Part shown: positions 16,508 to 24,964 of the stretch, one piece after another
Position numbering within the stretch: the stretch's first letter is position 1
Layout of the letters: each line of letters begins with the position of its first letter
NCBI GenBank assembly: GCA_958295755.1
Contig: OY282367.1
Location: forward strand, 1,864,022-1,928,021
DNA: 64,000 nucleotides
DNA from: an uncultured Acidimicrobiales bacterium
GTDB taxonomy: Bacteria > Actinomycetota > Acidimicrobiia > Acidimicrobiales > Hopanoidiivorantaceae
Reading direction: 5' to 3'
Made by a program: the position numbers and the translations under genes
Notes under the pieces: model-generated
Database searches by the model: none
Seen by the model: the letters and a program-made list of their open reading frames with translations, nothing else
Told to the model about the DNA's origin: nothing

Positions 16508-17794
16508 TTAGCTACGGATAGCAAGACCTGTGTCGCGGTCGAAATAGTGAATGTTCTCCACACGGACAGCTACTTCCATCGGGCTGTCGATGTTGATACG
16601 GGTAGCTGGGTCAAAGCGGGCGGCTAGGCGGCTGGGGTATTGACGCTTTATGTCTGCGTATCCTCCCAGCTCGGTGCCCACCATATCTTCGGGTAGCTCC
16701 AAGGCATCTTCAGACACTACAGGGATGGCTTGGATGTCAAAGTGGACTATCACTTCAAATCCCAAGGCTTCCACATTTTCTGCCTTGGTGCGAAATCGCT
16801 GATCTTGTGGGTGCTCTGACACCACTGAGGCATCGTCCATATCTTTCGGGCGGATGCCTACCACGAGAGTTTTATCCATGTAGTTGCCTAGTTCAGGGTT
16901 CTTGTCTACTACCGATCTTGGCACAGAAAGCTTTTCTTCACCGATGGCCAGATGCAGGGCATCGCCGCCGTTGTCGGAAAGTTTGCCTTCCATCAGATTC
17001 ATAGAAGGCGAGCCGATGAAAGCTGCTACAAACAGATTGTCGGGCTGCTCGAACAGCACTTGAGGTTCGTCTACTTGTTGCAGCACACCCCGGTTGATGA
17101 CGGCCACGCGGTCGGCCATTGTCATGGCTTCTACCTGATCGTGGGTGACATAGAAGGTAGTAACGCCTACTTCGCGCTGCAGACGGGTGATTTCGCCGCG
17201 CATTTGCACACGGAGCTTTGCGTCTAGGTTGGAGAGCGGTTCGTCTAGCAGGAACACCTTCGGATGGCGGACGATGGCTCGCCCCATCGCCACCCGTTGT
17301 CGCTGGCCACCTGAAAGCTGCGAAGGCTTGCGATCTAACATGTCGGTGAGTTCCAAGATGCGGGCGGCTTCTTCTACACGCTCTTTGACTTCACTTCTCG
17401 GACGGCGTTGGAGCTTAAGGGCGAAGCCGATGTTATCGAATACCGACATGTGCGGGTAGAGAGCGTAGTTTTGGAAAACCATCGCGATGTCGCGTTCTTT
17501 GGGTGGTAGCTCATTGATGACTCGCCCGCCTATAGTCATAGTGCCTTCTGAGATGTCTTCCAGGCCCGCTATCATTCGTAGCGTGGTGGACTTGCCGCAA
17601 CCTGACGGCCCGACCATCACAAGAAACTCGCCGTTGCGGATCTCCAAGCTGAGATCTTCTACAGCAACAAAGCCGTTGTCGTACTTCTTCCAGACGCTGT
17701 CTACCGTGACACCTTCGGACTCTAAAGCAAGTCCAGTCGCTGCCGCATTGCTTGATTGCCCATTAGTTGATTGCCCATTGCTTGATTGATTCAT
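16508..17794 (-). CDS. ABC transporter ATP-binding protein of the MalK/UgpC family
   Basis: A 428-residue ATPase with Walker A GPSGCGKST (62-70), the ABC signature LSGGQ (160-164), Walker B FLLDEP (181-186), the switch histidine in YVTHDQVEAM, and a C-terminal TOBE/MOP-like region typical of sugar-importer ATPases (MalK, UgpC, MsmK). No permease or binding protein gene is next to it, so it probably serves transporters encoded elsewhere, as shared ATPases do in other bacteria. The first 25 residues are repeat-derived (SSNGQ, STNGQ, SSNAA) and precede the domain; a shorter start is possible but no better ribosome-binding site is evident. Confidence 0.9.
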   Translation of the reverse strand: MNQSSNGQSTNGQSSNAAATGLALESEGVTVDSVWKKYDNGFVAVEDLSLEIRNGEFLVMVGPSGCGKSTTLRMIAGLEDISEGTMTIGGRVINELPPKERDIAMVFQNYALYPHMSVFDNIGFALKLQRRPRSEVKERVEEAARILELTDMLDRKPSQLSGGQRQRVAMGRAIVRHPKVFLLDEPLSNLDAKLRVQMRGEITRLQREVGVTTFYVTHDQVEAMTMADRVAVINRGVLQQVDEPQVLFEQPDNLFVAAFIGSPSMNLMEGKLSDNGGDALHLAIGEEKLSVPRSVVDKNPELGNYMDKTLVVGIRPKDMDDASVVSEHPQDQRFRTKAENVEALGFEVIVHFDIQAIPVVSEDALELPEDMVGTELGGYADIKRQYPSRLAARFDPATRINIDSPMEVAVRVENIHYFDRDTGLAIRS

Positions 17795-17891
17795 TTAACA
17801 GACAATAGCAGGTTTTGCGAATGCTTACCTGCTGATGTTTTCAGATGCTGTGTTTTCAGCATTATTTCCTGGTTGTTAAGTTTCTAGGTGC

Positions 17892-17936
17892 GTGTTTTCA
17901 GGTGCCGTGTTTTTAGATGTTGTGTTTTCAGGTGCC
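17892..17936 (-). repeat. 15-bp tandem repeat over the SDR stop codon
   Basis: Three 15-bp units, the first and third identical (GTGTTTTCAGGTGCC on the + strand). The SDR stop codon at 17928-17930 is inside the third unit. Confidence 0.88.
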
Positions 17937-18833
17937 ATAGACTGGGGCGGGCTTGGGTGTGGCGGCTATGGATTCGTAGACGGCTGAAGCTATTTCAGTG
18001 GCGTCATAGCGACGGTTTCCTACGCTTACTACTTTGCCGTGTTGCCAGCCGTCACAGACATTCAGCTCACCACAAGTGATTTCAAACATCCGCCCAGTCA
18101 CATCGCATTCGGCTGAACCCAGCCACACCACTAAAGGTGAGGCGTTGGCTGGATCTTTCTCGTCAAATTCATCGGAGGGTACATCATCTGAAGAATAGAA
18201 AATACCCTCGGTCATGCGAGTGCGGGCATCGGGGGCGATGGCGTTGACCTGCACGCCATAGCGTCCCCACTCTGCGGCTTGCTGGATGGTCAAGGTGGCG
18301 ATGCCTGCTTTGGCTGCGGCGTAGTTGCCTTGACCTATGGAACCCAGCAAGCCCGCGCCTGAACTTGTGTTTACAACCCGTGCCGTTACTTCCTCGCCTG
18401 CTTTGGTTTGGTCTCGCCAGTAGGCAGCGGCGTGGCGGGCGGGGGCGAAATGTCCCTTGAGGTGAACCCGAACTACTGCATCCCATTCTTCTTCGCTCAT
18501 ATTGACGAGCATTCTGTCGCGCAGAAAACCTGCGTTGCAAACCAAAGTGTCTAGTCTCCCCCAAGTTTCAACAGCTTGGTCTATCATGATTTTGGCTTGA
18601 TCCCAGTCGGCCACATCTGCATCATTGACTTCTGCGGTGCCGCCTGCAGAGCAGATTTCATCTACGACTTGTTGTGCGGGGCTACGAGATTCGCCTGTGC
18701 CGTCGCGGTCAACTCCTAAATCGTTCACCAATACTTTGGCACCTTGACGAGCGAACTCCAAAGCATGTGCTCGACCAAGACCTCGCCCCGCCCCGGTTAC
18801 AATCACCACTCGGTCTTGACACTGACCTGTCAT
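17928..18833 (-). CDS. Short-chain dehydrogenase resembling the (3R)-hydroxyacyl-CoA dehydrogenase domain of multifunctional enzyme 2
   Basis: A 301-residue SDR with cofactor motif TGAGRGLG (13-20), NAG at 100-102 and catalytic Ser158, Tyr171 and Lys175. The N-terminal part (RAHALEFARQGAKVLVNDLG, then an insert DRDGTGESRSPAQQVVDEI) matches the long SDRs of peroxisomal-type beta-oxidation, so the likely substrates are 3-hydroxyacyl-CoA esters or hydroxysteroids. It is followed by the ABC ATPase gene and preceded by two thiolase-fold genes and a DUF35 gene on the same strand, supporting a role in the same degradation route. The start codon lies in a 22-bp tandem repeat. Confidence 0.87.
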   Translation of the reverse strand: MTGQCQDRVVIVTGAGRGLGRAHALEFARQGAKVLVNDLGVDRDGTGESRSPAQQVVDEICSAGGTAEVNDADVADWDQAKIMIDQAVETWGRLDTLVCNAGFLRDRMLVNMSEEEWDAVVRVHLKGHFAPARHAAAYWRDQTKAGEEVTARVVNTSSGAGLLGSIGQGNYAAAKAGIATLTIQQAAEWGRYGVQVNAIAPDARTRMTEGIFYSSDDVPSDEFDEKDPANASPLVVWLGSAECDVTGRMFEITCGELNVCDGWQHGKVVSVGNRRYDATEIASAVYESIAATPKPAPVYGT

Positions 18834-18871
18834 TGCCCTGTCATTATCTTGTCATTGCCCTGTCATTGTCT
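18828..18871 (-). repeat. 22-bp tandem duplication over the SDR start codon
   Basis: Two 22-bp units differing at one position. On the minus strand each unit contains GACAGGGCAATGACA, a ribosome-binding-like AGGG followed by ATG, so the initiation region is duplicated. Only the copy ending at 18833 continues as the SDR frame; a further partial unit lies upstream. Confidence 0.88.
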
Positions 18872-18892
18872 TGATCATTGCCCTAATTCCCA

Positions 18893-20050
18893 TCATGAAA
18901 AATCAGGATTCATCTCGCTGGCTACGAGCCACATTGCGAAATATTGCGCTGCGCCGCCATAGGCATGGCCCACTGCAGTTTTGGCTCCTTCCACCTGATA
19001 CTCCCCTGCTGTGCCACGCACCTGGTTGGCAGCTTCCAGGCAACGGATCATCCCCGAGGCACCGATGGGATTAGACGAGAGCACGCCGCCAGATGGATTC
19101 ACGGGGAAATCGCCACCTATCTCGGTGGCACCTTCGTCTGTCATCTTCCAGCCTTCGCCTATCTCGGCAATGTCGTGACCTTCCAGCCACATCGGTTCAT
19201 ACCAGCTGAACGGCACATACAGCTCAGCCGCGTCTATCTGCTTGCGGGGGTTGGTAATCCCAGCTTTCTTGTAGAGAGCTTTGGAGCATTCCACACCAGC
19301 TTGAGGGCGCACAGGATCTCTCCCAGGGAATTGGCTGAATTCGGTGCGCTTGGCGTGCGAAATAACCCAAGCTGCAGGGCGAGCACTCTTGCGTGCGCCT
19401 TCTTCGTTGGTCAGCACCATCGCAGCTGCCCCATCTGATGAAGGACACGACTCTAAAAAGCGAATCGGCTCCCACAACATAGCCGAATCTTTGACTTTTT
19501 CTATAGAGATGTCATCTATCTGAAGGTGGGCATAGGGGTTCTTCAAAGCGTTTAGGCGGTCTTTCACAGCAACCATCCAGCCGATGTAATCAGGCGCACC
19601 GCTTTGCTGAATATAGCTACGCATCCACGGGGCGAAAGTGCCACCTGCGCCTTGCCCTCCGCTGCGACCACCTGACAGCGTCCAAGTGGCGTTGCCTTCG
19701 GCCTGTTTCTCATAGCCCACTGTGAGAACTGTGTTGAAAAGCCCTGATTCCACTAAGGTCGCCGCCGAAACTGCAGTGGAAGCCCCCACAGAGCCTGCGG
19801 TATGCACACGATAGATGGGCTTGCCGATGGCACCGAGAGCATCGCACAAGCTCAGCTCTGGCATCATCACGCCTTCCAGAGCATCGGGGGCTTTGCCGAT
19901 GACTATGGCGTCTAAGTGGGAAAAGTCTGCCCCCGCGTCTTCCAAGGCTCGCAAAGCAGCCTCTCGTACTAGCCCGTCGAGAGAAACATCGTCTCTTCGG
20001 CGACTGTACTTCGTCTGCCCCAAACCGACTACTGCACATGGAACAGCCAT
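18893..20050 (-). CDS. Lipid-transfer/SCP2-type thiolase-fold protein A
   Basis: A 385-residue thiolase-superfamily protein starting VVGLGQTKYSRRRDD with ALEDAGADFSHLDAIV. The position of the nucleophilic cysteine of true thiolases (region 82-91, VHTAGSVGAS) has no cysteine. The C-terminal motif reads NPSGGVLSSNPIGASG, where the usual histidine of GHP is replaced by asparagine, and no C-x-G motif is present near the end. It therefore is unlikely to be a classical Claisen thiolase; Ltp2-type retro-aldolases of steroid side-chain degradation are close in architecture. It overlaps the next thiolase gene by one base, so the two are probably partners in one complex. Confidence 0.82.
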   Translation of the reverse strand: MAVPCAVVGLGQTKYSRRRDDVSLDGLVREAALRALEDAGADFSHLDAIVIGKAPDALEGVMMPELSLCDALGAIGKPIYRVHTAGSVGASTAVSAATLVESGLFNTVLTVGYEKQAEGNATWTLSGGRSGGQGAGGTFAPWMRSYIQQSGAPDYIGWMVAVKDRLNALKNPYAHLQIDDISIEKVKDSAMLWEPIRFLESCPSSDGAAAMVLTNEEGARKSARPAAWVISHAKRTEFSQFPGRDPVRPQAGVECSKALYKKAGITNPRKQIDAAELYVPFSWYEPMWLEGHDIAEIGEGWKMTDEGATEIGGDFPVNPSGGVLSSNPIGASGMIRCLEAANQVRGTAGEYQVEGAKTAVGHAYGGAAQYFAMWLVASEMNPDFS

Positions 20051-21123
20051 CAGACATCACCTCCTTCAAGTACGCAGAGAAGATTTTGCTGCAAACACGC
20101 CCCGCTGGAGGCATGAGCCAAACCCCTTTGGGCATGGCCGGCAGCGATACGCTTAGCCGCTTCTATGACACGCACGAGACCAGTAGCCATAACTGGATGC
20201 CCTGCTAGTGGGCCACCAGACGGATTTACCAAGCAACCTTCAGGCAAGCCCAAGGCGTTTTGCAGTATGACCTCCTCGGGGCTGTAGTTGACACACAGCT
20301 CGGCCACATCTATGGGGCTGTCGTGGATGCCCAGATTCTCAGCTGCGATTCGAGTTGAAGGTGAGTCGGTGAGATCGCGCAAGCCGAGAAAATGCGACTC
20401 CATGCGATGATCTATGCCGCGAATCCAAACTGGGCTGTCGCAAAGGTCATTAGCCACATCAGCAGTGGAGATGATCATGGCTGCCGCTCCGTCTGAAATC
20501 GGCGGCAGGTCGTGCCTGCGCAAAGGCTCAGAGAAATATGGCTCAGCTAGCAGCTCGTCAACGGTTTTATCTGCCGCCACCTGAGCGTTGGGATTGTGAA
20601 GGGCATCTCGGCGGCTACGAGACACAACCTTGGCAAAGTCTTCTTCGCTTGCCTTGCCACTGTCTATGAGGGCACGGGCTTGAATGCCAGCTGCCGACAC
20701 GCTGTCTAGCCCCAATGGGGCCGAATAATACGGGTCGGTTTGTAAGTGAAAGACTTCACGAGGGCGACCGGGCGAAGACTTGCCCGACCCCGAAACAAGC
20801 ACTGTTTTGATGTCGCCGTGCTGGAGGCGAATCCAAGCTTCGTTCAATGCCCAAGCCGCGTCCATCTCGACATGATTTTCATACACCGGCGGCCAAGCCC
20901 CCACAGCGTCAATATTTTGAACGAAAGCAAAAGGCATGCCCGAGAGGTAGTCGCAGCTTCCGGCGATGGTGAAATCTATGTCGTGGCGATCCATCCCCAC
21001 CTGCGTTATGACATCGTTCACACAATCCATGATGAGGGCAACCTCTGTGTCGTCGAAATGCCGATAGGAGGGGGTTTGGGAAGTTGCCACGATAGCAACA
21101 TCTATTGGAGCGTCAATTGCCAT
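20050..21123 (-). CDS. Lipid-transfer/SCP2-type thiolase-fold protein B
   Basis: A 357-residue thiolase-superfamily protein (VAIVATSQTPSYRHFDDTE at the N-terminus). The nucleophile region (YENHVEMDAAWAL, 81-93) lacks cysteine, but the C-terminal NPSGGPLAGHPVMATG motif keeps the histidine that partner A has lost. The two proteins thus have complementary active-site remnants, which suggests a heteromer. Adjacent DUF35 protein supports an acyl-CoA condensing or retro-aldol role, as in ChsH2-Ltp2 complexes. GAGGAGG lies upstream of the ATG. The leader repeats an AAGGCAAAG-like element several times. Confidence 0.82.
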   Translation of the reverse strand: MAIDAPIDVAIVATSQTPSYRHFDDTEVALIMDCVNDVITQVGMDRHDIDFTIAGSCDYLSGMPFAFVQNIDAVGAWPPVYENHVEMDAAWALNEAWIRLQHGDIKTVLVSGSGKSSPGRPREVFHLQTDPYYSAPLGLDSVSAAGIQARALIDSGKASEEDFAKVVSRSRRDALHNPNAQVAADKTVDELLAEPYFSEPLRRHDLPPISDGAAAMIISTADVANDLCDSPVWIRGIDHRMESHFLGLRDLTDSPSTRIAAENLGIHDSPIDVAELCVNYSPEEVILQNALGLPEGCLVNPSGGPLAGHPVMATGLVRVIEAAKRIAAGHAQRGLAHASSGACLQQNLLCVLEGGDV

Positions 21124-21226
21124 AAACTGAGCCTCCTCGCTTTGCCTTCTCGTTCTGCCGTCTCACTTTGCCTCCTTGCCTTGCTTTCTTACTGGGCCTT
21201 CTTACTTTGCCTTCTACTTTGCCTTC
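21124..21226 (-). repeat. Degenerate repeat of Shine-Dalgarno-like units before thiolase B
   Basis: On the minus strand the 103-base gap is made of 11-18-base variants of GAGAAGGCAAAGT (GTAGAAGGCAAAGT, GTAAGAAGGCCCAGT, CAAGGAGGCAAAGT and so on) ending in GAGGAGG before the ATG. No gene fits in it. Confidence 0.75.
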
Positions 21227-22222
21227 TCAAATGGTGTGCTCTTTGAGCATATCTGGTTCAACATCGGGCTCTCCCGTAGGGTCCCATCGCTCTACTACGG
21301 TGTCTGGGATGGTGCCGTAGCGATTGTCTAAGTCTTCTATGTAGCGATCTTCAGGGGCTTTCCAAACAGCCTTCAAACGCATACCCACACGGAAGTCGTC
21401 TACCCCGATGTGGCGGATGTCAATGCCCTGGATCGGCTGGTCGGAGCCGTCTAAGAGGATAGAGCAACGGATGTAAGGCTTACGCTCTTTTTGACCGTGA
21501 TATTGCACTGGATTGATTTCGGTGAAACCTACTACCGTGCCAACATCGGCAACTTCCTCTTCTGCTGATTGGTCAAGACGAATTCGCTCCATCGGGTCAT
21601 AGCCTCTGCCCGGCACATACAGCTTGCCCGACGCGGGGCTACGCTGGCCGATGATTTTGCCTTCCAGTAAGCCTTCGGCAAACCGACGGCGATGAGGATG
21701 AAGCGGTTCTGAGATAGTAAGCGATATCAAATGCTCGGTGATGATGACATCGCCTTCGCCCGGTTCTATCTTTTGTTGCTCAGCATCAACCTCTGGCACG
21801 AAATACACATCGGTAATAGCACCTACGCATTCTTCACGCCATTGGGCCGTAACACGCGCCCCTGTAGAGATCGCCTCAGAAGAAGCTGCTTTCACAGCAT
21901 GAGCCAGAGGCGTGTCGGCCCCGTCAAGCTGAATAAGCGCAAAAGCGAACGACTCGCTGAGCGGGTGTTTAGGCGTGGGATGTGCAACCCATGTCCAACT
22001 CAAGATTGTGCCGCTCGGCCCTACCTCCACAAGCTCTGATTCCACAGCGGCTGCTGTGGTCGGATGATATTCAAGTGGTGGGCAATACACCTTGCCGTCA
22101 ATGCGACTGCCTAGTATCTTGCCATCACGCAAAGCTGTGAGAAACGGCCCTACCACTGGCCCCGTCGTCCGTGTGTAGGGAAACTCCAGCACATGGTAGC
22201 TATCTGGTATTTGGGTGGTCAT
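21227..22222 (-). CDS. Double DUF35/OB-fold protein (acyl-CoA-binding partner of thiolase-like enzymes)
   Basis: About 331 residues with two copies of a DUF35-type unit: FLTALRDGKILGSRIDGKVYCPP followed by an OB-fold strand region (GPSGTILSWTWVAHP), and FAEGLLEGKIIGQRSPASGKLYVPG followed by DVGTVVGFTEINP. The zinc-ribbon cysteines usual in DUF35 proteins are almost all gone; only one CPP remains. Such proteins bind acyl-CoA and form complexes with lipid-transfer thiolases or aldolases; two such genes follow directly. I chose the ATG at 22222 (AAGGAAG 5-6 bases upstream). A second in-frame ATG at 22252 has an almost identical ribosome-binding site because the whole initiation region is duplicated. 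Confidence 0.82.
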   Translation of the reverse strand: MTTQIPDSYHVLEFPYTRTTGPVVGPFLTALRDGKILGSRIDGKVYCPPLEYHPTTAAAVESELVEVGPSGTILSWTWVAHPTPKHPLSESFAFALIQLDGADTPLAHAVKAASSEAISTGARVTAQWREECVGAITDVYFVPEVDAEQQKIEPGEGDVIITEHLISLTISEPLHPHRRRFAEGLLEGKIIGQRSPASGKLYVPGRGYDPMERIRLDQSAEEEVADVGTVVGFTEINPVQYHGQKERKPYIRCSILLDGSDQPIQGIDIRHIGVDDFRVGMRLKAVWKAPEDRYIEDLDNRYGTIPDTVVERWDPTGEPDVEPDMLKEHTI

Positions 22223-22262
22223 TGGCTTCCTTATCGTTTGCTTCCCGGTCATTGACTTCCTG
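22217..22262 (-). repeat. Duplicated translation-initiation region of the DUF35 gene
   Basis: A 16-base element (GGTCATTGGCTTCCTT on the + strand, 22217-22232) recurs 30 bases away (22247-22262) with two changes. On the minus strand both give AGGAAGxCAATGACC, that is, two Shine-Dalgarno plus ATG units in the same frame. Confidence 0.85.
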
Positions 22263-22268
22263 TCTTAG

Positions 22269-23195
22269 TCATGAACTTTCAATCATAGCAATTATTTCTT
22301 CGCTGTATTGGGTGATTTGGTCTAGGGCTTCTTCTCTACTGGAGCCGCCGCCGTTGGCTACAATCCAGGTGACGCCCAGATCGGCTAGTTCGGCTATGGC
22401 TTCTCTGTGTTGTTCTGCGTTGAAATCGGGATTGCCAACCATTCCACCTGCGAAAGTCATATACATGACATCTATGTGGTCTTCGCGACCTTCTTGCTCC
22501 ATATGTTCGTGGAGGTAAGCCAGCATCTCTCGCAAGTCGTCGTTGGTTTCAAGATGTGCCGAACGGCGGCGGTCGCCTAGAGCACGGGGGTTGGGCATGG
22601 GCATCCATCCGTTGCCCCACTTGGCTACACGCCTGCGGGTTAGCTTACTGTTGCCACCCAACCACAGCGGAGGATGCGGTTGCCGGGCTGGCACAGGTTG
22701 CGATGTGCTTTCACGCACCGAGAAATGCATGCCTTCGTAGCTGAATGGCTCGCCTTGCCACGCCAAGCGCAACACCTCAACCGACTCGTCAAACAAATCG
22801 TTGCGCTCGTCAAAGTCGACCCCTAGGGCTTTGTATTCGCCTTTGAGATACCCAGTGCCGATGCCCAAGATGACACGCCCGCCCGACAACACATCTAAAC
22901 TTGCGACACTCTTGGCTAGTAGCAGCGGATTGCGATAGGGCAACACCGTTAGATTCGTGAGCAGCGAAATACTGCTGGTGGCTGCCGCGCAGAAGCTGAG
23001 ACCAACGAACGGATCTAAGGCATCGTGCCCGCCACTTTGTCGCCACTTCTCAGCTGGAATTGGGTGCTCGGTGAAAAAGGCTGCCGAGAAACTGGCTTGT
23101 TCGGCGGCTTGACCGAGTTCGCCAATGGTGTCGCCGTTGAGAAATGCCGGGTTCGGTGGGCACTGCAGAAATGGATATCCGTATGCAAACTTCAT
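22269..23195 (-). CDS. LLM-class oxidoreductase, probably F420-dependent
   Basis: A 308-residue luciferase-like TIM barrel: MKFAYGYPFLQ start, AAFFTEHPIP, ISLLTNLTVLPYRNPLLLAKSVASLDVLSGGRVILGIGTGY and LWLGGNSKLTRRRVAKWGNGW are typical of the actinobacterial F420-dependent subgroup. It probably transfers hydride between F420 and an unknown substrate. It is the first gene of the minus-strand run leading into the DUF35 and thiolase genes. The 172-base gap to the divergent MBOAT gene must hold promoters for both, but I see no convincing consensus pair. Confidence 0.85.
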   Translation of the reverse strand: MKFAYGYPFLQCPPNPAFLNGDTIGELGQAAEQASFSAAFFTEHPIPAEKWRQSGGHDALDPFVGLSFCAAATSSISLLTNLTVLPYRNPLLLAKSVASLDVLSGGRVILGIGTGYLKGEYKALGVDFDERNDLFDESVEVLRLAWQGEPFSYEGMHFSVRESTSQPVPARQPHPPLWLGGNSKLTRRRVAKWGNGWMPMPNPRALGDRRRSAHLETNDDLREMLAYLHEHMEQEGREDHIDVMYMTFAGGMVGNPDFNAEQHREAIAELADLGVTWIVANGGGSSREEALDQITQYSEEIIAMIESS

Positions 23196-23367
23196 TCTTA
23201 TGTTTTACCACAGGGGTGTGATAAGCATGCACACATCGTTGTTTGGGTTTTTGCTAACTCCTTGGAACTCACAGGTGTAAAACTTAGTTAGCTGTTAACA
23301 ATGTTGGCAGTTATCAGGGATTTGCAACACTTACAATTGAATCATGCGGGGAAATGACTGACTAGAT

Positions 23368-24957
23368 ATGCTGTTCCCCACCTTCACATTTGCTGTCTTC
23401 TTCGCCATAGTGATGACGGGCGGCTGGATGCTTCATTCCAAGCCAGTGTCGTGGAAGCTGTTTATGATTGCAGCCAGCTATCTCTTTTACGCGTGGTGGA
23501 ACCCCCGCTTCGTGCTACTCATCGCGGCATCTACCGTCGTCAATACCGTCTGCGGGCGTGTAATCCACAGAGCAAACGAGCAAGCTGGCATACTCCAAGC
23601 TGGCACACCTCAAGCCGGCACACCCCAAACCGGCACACCTCAAGCTGGCACTTCCCCGAGCACTCCGCAATCCAGAACCCTCCTGCAAAATCAACGCGTC
23701 CGCAAAACCGCCCTTGTGGTAGCCATTGTCTTCAACCTTTCCATCTTGGGCGTCTTCAAGTACTTCGACTTTTTTATCTCCAGCGTGGAAGACGGGCTAG
23801 AGCAGCTCGGCCTCGCCCCCAACTTGCCGCTTTTGCGAGTTATCTTGCCGGTGGGCATTTCTTTCTTCACCTTCCAAGCCCTTAGCTATGTCATTGATAT
23901 CTACAGAGGCAAAGTAGCCGCCACCAATCTCTTGCAGTTCGCCGTGTATCTGGCGTTTTTTCCGCAACTTGTGGCAGGACCAATCGTGCGGGCATCAGAG
24001 TTCTTACCCCAGCTAGAACGCCGTCTCAACCCCCGCGAAATCGACTTCACCCGTGCCGCAGTGCTCATCGCCTCGGGACTCTTCAAAAAAGTTGTAATCG
24101 CTGGCTATCTGGCCGACGCCCTTGTGGATGATGTATTCGCCTTCCCTGAGCGATTCTCAGGTGCGGAAATCCTACTAGGCATCTACGGCTATGCCATCCA
24201 GATATACGCCGACTTTAGCGGCTATACCGACATCGCCATCGGCGTAGCTCTCTTGCTCGGTTTCCGCTTCCCCGAAAACTTCAACCAGCCTTACCGCGCC
24301 ACCTCCATCGGCGATTTCTGGCGACGCTGGCATATGACCCTCTCCCGCTGGCTACGTGACTACCTCTACATCCCCCTAGGCGGCAACAGAGGTGGCAAAG
24401 CCAAACGCGACCGCAACCTCTTCCTCACGATGCTCCTAGGTGGTCTCTGGCACGGGGCAGCTTGGCCGTTCGTGATCTGGGGTGCCTACCAAGGCGGCGG
24501 CTTGATGGTGGAACGGCGGATGAGCGAATGGAAGGAAAGACAGCAAGACAGGAAGTCAGACCGGCGAGAAGGCAGATACGGGAAGGCAAACAGACACAGA
24601 CAAGGAAACGCCTGGATAAAGAGACGCGCAGCCTTGCGATGGCTGGTAACTTTCCATTTCGTTTGCTTGGGGTGGGTGTTCTTTCGCTCGGAAACTTTGG
24701 GCGATGCCGGGTCGTTGCTCGATCAGCTTTTCACCTCGTTCCTCTCGCCTGCTACCAACATCAATACTGTTTTCGTGGGCGTGGTGGTCTGCGCCCTCTT
24801 GGCTCAGATGCTCTCAAAGCAAGCCTTGGCCAATATTCAAGCACATCTCTCGCGCTTGCCCGTATGGACATTGGCTGTCGGATTTGGCATCTGGATGCTT
24901 GTGGTGGACCAGTTAGGCCCTGAAGGGGTCGCCCCGTTTATCTATTTCCAGTTCTGA
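23368..24957 (+). CDS. MBOAT-family membrane O-acyltransferase (AlgI-like)
   Basis: A 529-residue multi-pass membrane protein that moves acyl (often acetyl) groups across or onto extracellular polysaccharide. MBOAT motifs are clear: LPVGISFFTFQALSYVIDIYRG, FFPQLVAGPIVRA, GDFWRRWHMTLSRWLRDYLYIPLGG (His322) and the catalytic-histidine LLGGLWHGAAW (His362). Residues 72-102 carry a low-complexity insert made of AGTPQ/TGTPQ repeats in the first cytoplasmic or periplasmic loop, and a second charged loop lies near 395-420 (RQQDRKSDRREGR). The SGNH-like gene follows after 7 bases, the usual MBOAT/SGNH pairing. The acceptor polymer is unknown; no polysaccharide synthesis genes are in the window. Confidence 0.9.
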   Translation: MLFPTFTFAVFFAIVMTGGWMLHSKPVSWKLFMIAASYLFYAWWNPRFVLLIAASTVVNTVCGRVIHRANEQAGILQAGTPQAGTPQTGTPQAGTSPSTPQSRTLLQNQRVRKTALVVAIVFNLSILGVFKYFDFFISSVEDGLEQLGLAPNLPLLRVILPVGISFFTFQALSYVIDIYRGKVAATNLLQFAVYLAFFPQLVAGPIVRASEFLPQLERRLNPREIDFTRAAVLIASGLFKKVVIAGYLADALVDDVFAFPERFSGAEILLGIYGYAIQIYADFSGYTDIAIGVALLLGFRFPENFNQPYRATSIGDFWRRWHMTLSRWLRDYLYIPLGGNRGGKAKRDRNLFLTMLLGGLWHGAAWPFVIWGAYQGGGLMVERRMSEWKERQQDRKSDRREGRYGKANRHRQGNAWIKRRAALRWLVTFHFVCLGWVFFRSETLGDAGSLLDQLFTSFLSPATNINTVFVGVVVCALLAQMLSKQALANIQAHLSRLPVWTLAVGFGIWMLVVDQLGPEGVAPFIYFQF

Positions 24958-24964
24958 GCGAGAC

